A stretch of DNA of 44,637 nucleotides from Bremia lactucae (taxonomy: Eukaryota > Oomycota > Peronosporomycetes > Peronosporales > Peronosporaceae). Shown in pieces: positions 38,767 through 44,637 of this stretch. The DNA is taken from NCBI RefSeq assembly GCF_004359215.1, contig NC_090610.1:5159233-5203869 (forward strand), read 5' to 3'. The first letter of the stretch is position 1, and each line of letters starts with the position of its first letter. Both the position numbers and the translations under genes were made by a program. The notes under the pieces were generated by a model, which was not told the origin of the DNA, made no database searches, and saw only the letters and a list, made by a program, of their open reading frames with translations.

Positions 38767-39600
38767 AAAATACTGCTTGGGAATTGAGATGCATCGCGAC
38801 CGGAGCAGCAAGGTAATCAAGATTGACCAGCTTGCATAGATCAACGACTTGCGGAAAAATTTGGCATGTAACACTGCAAAGATGTACAAACTCCAGCGGA
38901 CAGCAGTTCAAGACTTGTCAAGCCAGCAGAAGAGGAAGCTTTTGTAATATAGTTCCCTTATTGCGAGGTTGTGGGAGCACTGATGTACGTGGCAACTTGT
39001 ACTCGACCAGACATTGCACACGCCGTGAGGGAGGTAGCTTAGTTTTGCGAGAAGTACGAAGAATCGCACTGGATTGCAGCCAAGCAGATTCAAAAGTATT
39101 TGAAGCCAACGCAAGACATTGGAATATTATTCGACAGCGCTAGGAAGGGGGAGCTTATTGGATTTGCTGATACAAATTGGGCTAGTGATTTGGACACGCT
39201 ACGATCGACAACAGGCTATGTTTTCTCCTAAAACGGTAGCGTCATTTCGTGGAAGTCCAAGCGGCAGTCAACAGTGGCAACTTCAAATACAGAAGCCGAA
39301 AACTTGAGTCTCTATTACGCAAGTCAGGAAGCGATCTGGCTCCGACTACTGCTCAAGGACTTTAAGTATTTTCATGATAATGCGACAACTATTTATCAAG
39401 ACAACCAAGGATGTATAGCATTGACAAATAATCCTGTCTACCACTCAAGGACGAAACATATCGACATAAAATACCACTTTATCTGTGAGGGAGTGGAAAG
39501 TCAACTGAAGACATGGTAGCCGATGGCATGACAAAGGCACTTGCAAAGACAAACAACAAATTCGTTTCGAGTCTCAAACTAACCAGATAACCGCTTCACA
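38767..39600 (+). pseudogene. Copia-4 RT thumb and RNase H
   Basis: The plus strand resumes with LLGIEMHRDRSSKVIKIDQL, then (frameshifted) YCEVVGALMYVATCTRPDIA, GELIGFADTNWASDLDT with the first RNase H Asp, VATSNTEAENLSLYYASQE with the Glu, and TIYQDNQGCIALTNNPVYHS with the third Asp. It ends near MVADGMTKALAKTNN at 39525-39555. Frameshifts near 38830 and 38985 and stops after YVFS and KTW inactivate it. The RNase H catalytic residues themselves look intact. Confidence 0.85.
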
Positions 39601-39620
39601 GAACCAACATCAAGGGAGAG

Positions 39621-39932
39621 TGTAAAAGGTGATGTAGTGACTTTTTAGCAACCTAACATTTGCATGCTGCTTATTAAAGTTGGAACAACTTAAGCCCCAT
39701 CTGATTGATGGGAAACTAACAGATTGATCTACTTATTAATGATTATTTAGACAATTAAGACTTATCGACGTGTTGATTGATAGGACAATGACAGATTGAA
39801 TGACTTATTATTGATTAGACAATGTAAGACTAAGAACAAAAGAAAGGACCTAACCGCATCATAATCTCACTTTTGGTTTCGCAAGTCCCGACCACAAGCC
39901 AACTTCACAAGTGTTTAGTAATTTGTTTTTTT
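39621..39932 (+). repeat. Copia-4 3' LTR
   Basis: TGTAAAAGGTGATG to TTTAGTAATTTGTTTTTTT, preceded by the polypurine tract AAGGGAGAG. Clearly diverged from the 5' LTR by scattered substitutions. Confidence 0.88.
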
Positions 39933-40200
39933 AATCACGCCCTCGTCGCATCATCATTTATGCGGCGAGCTTCAGTGGCGTCGTCTAATATGACGCACCA
40001 TCTTATAAGGGAGTCGCCTTTGAATTGTCTTACACTTAAAGAGTTTGATCTTTAAACTTTCGAGTCGTGGTGAAAGCGTCGACCCGCTAGCAGCATGTAA
40101 ATGCTGCTGCCTCAACAGTTCTGTTAATGAAGCATCCTGTTCTCTCAACAACCCTGCTTATTGAGAGCCTTGCTGGTGAAGCAAGGATCCTTGCTTTGGC
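39933..40200 (-). pseudogene. Gypsy copy 2, gag N-terminal part (right of Copia-4)
   Basis: Aligns at base level with 42170-42430 of copy 3 and 1690-1900 of copy 1 (GAGAGCCTTGCTG and CTCAACAGTTCTG segments). Together with 34620-36121 it forms one gag split by Copia-4. No LTR or leader is recognisable on its right; LINE sequence follows. Confidence 0.7.
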
Positions 40201-40379
40201 CCCGTCGTTCATGCTGTATGTCTTAATGATTCATGTGTACACCGAAAGTTTTGCGCTTTGTGCATATGCGTGCATTAGGATATGTATGCATGCAAGTAGA
40301 GGGATCGTTTGGGAGGATCCTGCTCAGATGCTTCCCATGCTTAGCGTGTCTTTAGATGCCTTCGTTTTGAAAGCAATCC

Positions 40380-41390
40380 CATTGAATTTTATCGGATGGG
40401 ATTTCCTTGGAGTGGCAGCTTCCACACGAGTGCGAGTACAGCCGAGCGCGAAATGTTCGGGAACCAATACGTGTCCTCGTTTTGCGTGACTTCGAGGTAC
40501 GGGATCAGCGCGTGGGAGCCAGTCCACGAAGGAGGGCGAGTGACTTGCTGGGCACCGAGACGTTCTACGATTTGCGTTGATTCATCGTGTAGCGCGCGAA
40601 GTCACTTGAGCTGCTGTCCGGGGGGGGGTTTGCAAGAGCGGAGTCTACATGCTGCTTGATGAAGTCTCGCTGCTTCGGCCAAAAGGGTCCTGCATGCATG
40701 AAGTCGCTTAGCGAGGGAAGATTAGGTTCAGTCCATATTTCAAGACACTGTCGAAGCGCAGTAGAGGTGCCTCAGCGCATGCGTTGCTCAAACTGAAGCT
40801 CAGTGTCGGAGTTTAACCAAATCGGCTGTCGAATACCATTCAGGGCACGATCTTCGGGCGATAGGTCACGTCACGTGATCATCCAAGACGTGCGATGCCA
40901 CAATATCAACGTCATCTTTCACCACGTCGAAGCGAGCTACCATTAAATCATGGTACCGTGCCGCTGTGGATATGGTCAAGGTGTCAAGTGCGTAGCTGCA
41001 GCCATACTGAGGAAGAATCAGGTGTAGGTGTCCCCAATTGAGAGGTTCAGTAGTGCCAACGGACTGCACCAACTGAAGTAGAAGCTGGAGTCGTTGTCGC
41101 TTGAGATGCGCGTCAAGGTTTGTAATACCAAGACCGCCATCGCTGCGGTTCTGGTACAGGAATTCTAAATCAGCAGGATATTTCTGGCGCCACGGTCGTG
41201 TTTGCGGCTCAGCACAAATCGGTTTAGCATTGACTGCCATCGCCGGACGACTGTCTTTGGGGCGGTCAAGTGCAGTGTATAGTGTCACAAACGCGACAGC
41301 ACCATGGTTCGCGCCACAAGAAGCCACCCTCGCAACGTTCGCGCTCGTTGGAACCATGACTGGAAGGCCCCGCAGAACCGCTAGTCGATG
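40380..41390 (-). pseudogene. LINE reverse transcriptase, C-terminal part
   Basis: The minus strand reads PADLEFLYQNRSDGGLGITN then LDAHLKRQRLQLLLQLVQSV (41200-41090), the LP...GGLGI...R..LQ motif at the end of non-LTR RTs. AARYHDLMVARFDVVKDDVD follows; after a stop near 40868, ALNGIRQPIWLNSDTELQFE, DFMHAGPFWPKQRDFIKQHV and WFPNISRSAVLALVWKLPL run to about 40400. Several stops (40868, 40770, 40620) kill it. Its expected C-terminal zinc part lies in the same orientation at 33891-34600. Confidence 0.7.
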
Positions 41391-41409
41391 ACTTCGAGGA
41401 TGCGCTCGT

Positions 41410-42544
41410 CAACAGAATGTTTGTGTGTGAGTAGCAACTTTCGTCAAAAGGCCTGCAAATTCTTCTGACGTTGCTGGGTCAGTAGGGCGCTCCGCACCTA
41501 CTGACCTCGATCCTTTTTAAACGATCCGCCCCGCCGTTGCGATTTCGCAACAGCGTCGGGTCCACGTCCTCCGCTATTCTTAGAGGGAGGTCGATCGTTT
41601 CGCGCAGTTTTTTAAGGCATTGGGGTACTCATTGGCGTAGTGGCCGTCTGGTAACAACGATTTCATTTTTGGAATCGTTTGTAACTTGACGAGCGAGGTT
41701 TCTAGTTCTCCATACGTGACGTCCATAGGTTCTAGACCTTCGTTTTCTTGTCGTCTTGAATGACGATAAGCTCCAGAGTGGACGGAAGCTTTTTCTGGCC
41801 AAAGTCCTCCTGCTCGCTAAAGCGATCGCTTGATCTAGCTTTTTAAGTTCGAGCCGGAACAGGTGAGTCTTGACAGGACCGTCTGCAAGACCTTTAATAC
41901 ACACAGTTACATGTATTTGTACATCTATTGGATGACTCATGATACAACTTACAAGGTATCGTGTATGTTGGGCATAAGCGTGAAGATCACGCTCACCCTG
42001 ATTCAAATCCAGTAGCTCGGTTGGAGCTCCGGATTCGGCACCTGGCGGCTCAAAGTGATTTGCCTGGGCCGGTTCTTAAAGACCTCATACAATCGAAATA
42101 TCAATGGGTCGGGAAATTTGAGCCCTAATGCCCAAGATTTGGCACGTCCGGCTAAGTAGTTATGCCAAATTTAACTTTCGTCGCATCATCTTCGATGCGG
42201 CGGGCTTCAATGGCGTCGTCTGATTCGACGAGCCATCTTAAAAGGGATTCGTCTTCGACTGCCTTAAACTTAGAGATTTCGACCTTAAGAGCTTTCGGTT
42301 CGTCGCGAAAGCGCCGACCCCTAGCAGCATTCACATGTTGCTATTTCAACAATTCTGTCTGTTGAGCATCCTGTTTTCTCAATAATTTTGCTTATTGAGA
42401 GCCTTGCTGATTAAGCGAGGCTGCTTTTTCTTGATCCTCGTCGAGTTCATGATATATGAGCTTGTTGATGGCCGAATGTTGTTTATCTCTGTTCAGAGTG
42501 AATAGTATGGCGCCAACGGCTGACCCACCTACAACTGTCCTCAT
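41410..42544 (-). pseudogene. Gypsy copy 3, gag and start of protease
   Basis: Gag from the ATG at 42544 (MRTVVGGSAVGAILF, parallel to copy 1 MGSTVGNDAI). ALKVEISKFKAVEDESLLRW then LVESDDAIEARRIEDDATK (42270-42180), GERDLHAYAQHTRYLVSCIM (42005-41930) and GLADGPVKTHLFRLELKKLD follow. The zinc knuckle expected near 41640-41690 is damaged (KIVTRRPLRQ frame). The protease start follows at 41410-41560 and is cut by the LINE. Multiple frameshifts. Confidence 0.8.
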
Positions 42545-42679
42545 GCGTTTGACCGCTCTCCATTCTAGTCTCTCAAATGAGTGAACCTTTCACGCTAGCG
42601 CCCTCCTTCCTTCGTCCAACATGTCCTTGTTGGACGGAACGTGGTAGGCCGTTAAAACGAATTACGAAATGCTACTAGG
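42545..42679 (-). other. Leader of Gypsy copy 3
   Basis: 135 bp between LTR and gag ATG, holding a short palindrome GTCCAACATGTCC/TTGTTGGAC. The copy 1 leader corresponds to it in two pieces (2005-2079 and 2520-2591). Confidence 0.6.
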
Positions 42680-43234
42680 TGTGACAAAGCACCTTTTGTA
42701 GGCGGGCACGTCGTAATGCGGCACGCTCTACTAAGACACACACCCTAGCACAGCGAGGAAGCGGTTTAACCAGCTTCTCTTACGTCCAGTGAGGTAGTTG
42801 TGGTGGGCGCGTTAGCGACCTCACCCAACGCACTAAGTACTCTGGTTAAGTGTCGTCACGGAGCGGTAATCCGGCTCCGCGTGCGCACTTACCAAGTAAG
42901 AAGTAGTTTTCAGACTGATTTATATTTAATCGTATTAAATATAAATAGATATTTTTACCAATTAAAATGTCATCTCTATAGATAACACTTAATATGAATA
43001 GCGAGCGTATCTTTCTAGATACCTTGCGTAATGGATGACGCTAGTCGTCATCCCTTCTAATGTGAATGCACCCATGTGCATCACATTCACAAGGGTTGGC
43101 CACAAATGTGCACCACACCCGAGTGCTGGGTCTAATTACAATTATTTAGTAATTGACCATCCCCTTACGTACACCAAGTGTACTTAACGGGGACTTTGTA
43201 ACATTAGGGCGACTTTTTTTTTTAGCCCGTGACA
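42680..43234 (-). repeat. LTR of Gypsy copy 3, flanked by leader on one side and a polypurine tract on the other
   Basis: 555 bp with ends TGTGACAAAGCACC and GCCCGTGACA, a diverged subfamily. On its left is the leader and gag of copy 3 (so it acts as a 5' LTR). On its right, in minus sense, is CTTAAAGGGGGGGATGG (43235-43251), which marks a 3' LTR. One LTR serving both sides implies tandem elements sharing an LTR, or a recombined join. Confidence 0.75.
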
Positions 43235-43246
43235 CCATCCCCCCCT

Positions 43247-43629
43247 TTAAGAACGAATTTACATTTTTAAAATCGTCAAAGAGGAGAGAGGAACTGCGAG
43301 CAGTCCACTTTAACAGTGACGATGCTGATCCGTCGCTCATTGTCGACTACAATGAGTCGACACCGTTGCCGTCACCTCATAGTAGTGATGCGAACAACGA
43401 GCTCATGAGGAAGGATCATGGCGCATTATTGCCCATTCAAACTTCTCTCATGGCTCACAACATGGTGACAGCAGCATTGACGAATGCTGTCTCGTCGTCT
43501 GCGCTGGAAAGCGCAGCGACAGGTAACGAGAGCACTGCCCTTAAAAGCGCAGCCGCTTCTCCGTTGGGTAAAACCACAACGCATTATGCTCAAACCATAA
43601 TCCATAATGGTTCTGACATAGAGATTTGA
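43247..43629 (+). CDS. Plus-strand ORF beside a Gypsy polypurine tract, first part
   Basis: Open frame from the purine tract to TGA at 43627. It reads RREELRAVHFNSDDADPSLI, SSDANNELMRKDHGALLPIQ and a Thr/Ser/Ala-rich tail (SSALESAATGNESTALKSAA). Acidic and low-complexity with no domain recognised. The formal frame begins at 43153 inside the LTR, but coding sequence proper probably starts downstream of the purine tract. Same relative position and orientation as 4693-5482. Whether this is gag of another plus-strand element or an extra antisense ORF is open. Confidence 0.45.
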
Positions 43630-43645
43630 GCCTAAAGCTCCGCCA

Positions 43646-44236
43646 ATGACACGTGAACGTGCTCAGTCGGTGTCACAAGCCAGTCGTTTAGAACGTGGCT
43701 ATGTGACGGGTGGCATTCCAAAGATGCCCCCTCCATCTAAATGGCCTCGTTTAAACGGGCCAAGAGCGTCGCTCCTAGAGCGCGCTCTTGTAGACGCACA
43801 TAATTATTATGGCGTCTTTCAATCATGGAGGGCTCAGGGAAAATTGCTTGGGCGTATTTTCCCGATCCCGGTCGTGTTGCGTTCAAATGAAACGCCCGAT
43901 CAATATGAGGCGGAATTCCTGCGCTGCACTCATCCGCATTCCGATGCGATGAAACAGCGGTCGCAGCGAATTAGTTTCGCCCGCTTGCGTGTGAAAGAAA
44001 ACATGGGTGGTACTGTACCCCCTGTTTCTTCTCACAACGCTACTTCTGCAAGTCCATTTGAGACTAGCAAAGAGGCCCCAGCTAATGCTCTTTTTCATAG
44101 GCAGCCACCAAGCCGAACACATCAATACATAGGGTATCGATCGGTTCCCAAGAGTCAAAACTCTTCGGTTAACCTTTGCATTGGACGAGGATCTGATACC
44201 CTTGCCTTACGGAGCGGTGAACAGGCAACCTTCTAA
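43646..44236 (+). CDS. Plus-strand ORF, 196 aa, unknown conserved-looking protein
   Basis: MTRERAQSVSQASRLERGYV start, 16 bp after the previous stop. A compact region LLERALVDAHNYYGVFQSWR, GKLLGRIFPIPVVLRSNETP, DQYEAEFLRCTHPHSDAMKQ (residues about 43-110) has the composition of a folded helical domain. After it comes a Ser/Thr/Pro-rich tail. The aromatic segment may correspond to WAKVYKAYTVFCEWL at 5330-5370, but the match is weak. The overlapping minus ORF 43883-44158 is its shadow. I do not recognise a family. Confidence 0.5.
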   Translation: MTRERAQSVSQASRLERGYVTGGIPKMPPPSKWPRLNGPRASLLERALVDAHNYYGVFQSWRAQGKLLGRIFPIPVVLRSNETPDQYEAEFLRCTHPHSDAMKQRSQRISFARLRVKENMGGTVPPVSSHNATSASPFETSKEAPANALFHRQPPSRTHQYIGYRSVPKSQNSSVNLCIGRGSDTLALRSGEQATF

Positions 44237-44637
44237 CAAGGAAAGTTTGATTCCCACCCGCATCCATTAGTGCAGGCGGCACCCGATAGGAGTGGCGATC
44301 TCGCCCAACTACTCGCGGCTGCCTTACCTTCGTCCGTTCAGTCACAGGCGTTATGCGCTGCTGAACAACGTTTTGCGGATCTCGAGGGTCAAGTCTCACA
44401 ACTGACCTCGGATCTCGTTGATGTCCGAGCGAAGGCTCGTCAGGGTTATGAACACCTGAAGACTCGCTTGGACCTCTTTGAAAGAATACTGAGGGATCCG
44501 CGTTACTCGCGTGATGTCCCTCGCTCTCCAAGTCCTGTTCGTGGAGGGAGGAATCGGTCTGATAGCTTTTCGCCTTCACCGTCCCCCTCACCCGAACGAC
44601 GCTCGACTCACAGTCGGCGTCACCATCGGTCTCCTTA
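44237..44637 (+). CDS. Coiled-coil and Arg/Ser-rich continuation, cut by window edge
   Basis: In another plus frame after the TAA at 44234-44236: LAQLLAAALPSSVQSQALCA, ERFADLEGQVSQLTSDLVDV and GYEHLKTRLDLFERILRDPR, a clear heptad pattern. This is followed by RS/SP-rich sequence (SPSPVRGGRNRSDSFSPSPS) to the edge. It probably belongs to the same polypeptide as 43646-44236 with a frameshift between. The long minus ORF 44169-44591 is the complementary shadow. Confidence 0.45.

Larger units (their letters stand above)
36122..39932 (+). mobile_element. Copia-4, retrotransposon with an inverted integrase-RT block
   Basis: 3811 bp with direct LTRs 36122-36438 and 39621-39932, inserted in the gag of Gypsy copy 2. 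The plus strand has gag (36444-36945) and the end of the GAG-pre-integrase domain (36950-37037). The minus strand then carries RT and integrase in reverse order (37040-38766), and the plus strand resumes with the RT end and RNase H (38767-39600), polypurine tract and 3' LTR. The joins fall exactly where an inversion of one block would put them. I find no clear TSD. Confidence 0.9.

Noticed and set aside
44169..44591. 140-aa minus-strand ORF near the right edge
   Set aside because: The plus strand has a clear coiled-coil heptad pattern and RS-rich tail in the same interval; the minus frame is its shadow.
1..44637. RxLR, Crinkler or other secreted effector genes expected in an oomycete plant pathogen
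   Set aside because: No frame showed a signal peptide followed by RxLR/EER or a Crinkler LFLAK-type motif; short Arg-rich hits were in shadow frames.

Overview
The window looks like oomycete genomic DNA (downy mildew or Phytophthora type). The evidence is a small intron-containing gene island set in a mass of nested, decayed LTR retrotransposons. The retroelement proteins are of a style I associate with Peronosporales, such as a Gypsy protease with a DCGA active site. The genes have short introns (about 65-90 nt) with GT-AG or GC-AG borders. I see no bacterial operon, CRISPR array, rRNA or tRNA gene, and I recognised no RxLR or Crinkler effector.

Layout. 1-3036: minus-strand Gypsy gag-protease copy 1 with its 5' LTR and a second LTR nested in its leader. 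4046-5482 and 10515-10711: a related LTR with an adjacent polypurine tract and plus-strand ORFs, split by Copia-1 (5488-10509, TSD TAAGG). 10972-17490: a minus-strand Gypsy integrase remnant fused in frame to a coiled-coil protein, split by Copia-2 (12116-16456, minus, TSD AATCT). 17563-21243: a large foldback with two 1.39-kb inverted arms carrying the same broken protein gene. 21244-24473: a rearranged Gypsy RT joined to 5'-truncated Copia-3.

26183-31154 is the gene island: a WASH-complex subunit 3 (CCDC53-like) gene, an unnamed three-exon small membrane protein, a PH-domain protein and a TMED/p24 cargo receptor. These are separate housekeeping-type genes of endomembrane and actin biology, not an operon.

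31639-44637 returns to repeats: a solo LTR with TSD GAGCC, a Gypsy lacking RT, and a LINE split by Gypsy copy 2. Gypsy copy 2 is itself split by Copia-4, whose integrase-RT block is inverted. Then come Gypsy copy 3, its LTR, and a second case of plus-strand ORFs next to a polypurine tract. No element appears able to move by itself.

The most interesting signals are: a Drosophila-copia-like primer site (anticodon-loop half of initiator tRNA) that contains the gag ATG in three Copia families; a 247-bp integrase segment copied in frame into gag; the precise inversion inside Copia-4; the foldback; and ORFs antisense to the parent Gypsy element beside the 3' LTR, seen twice.
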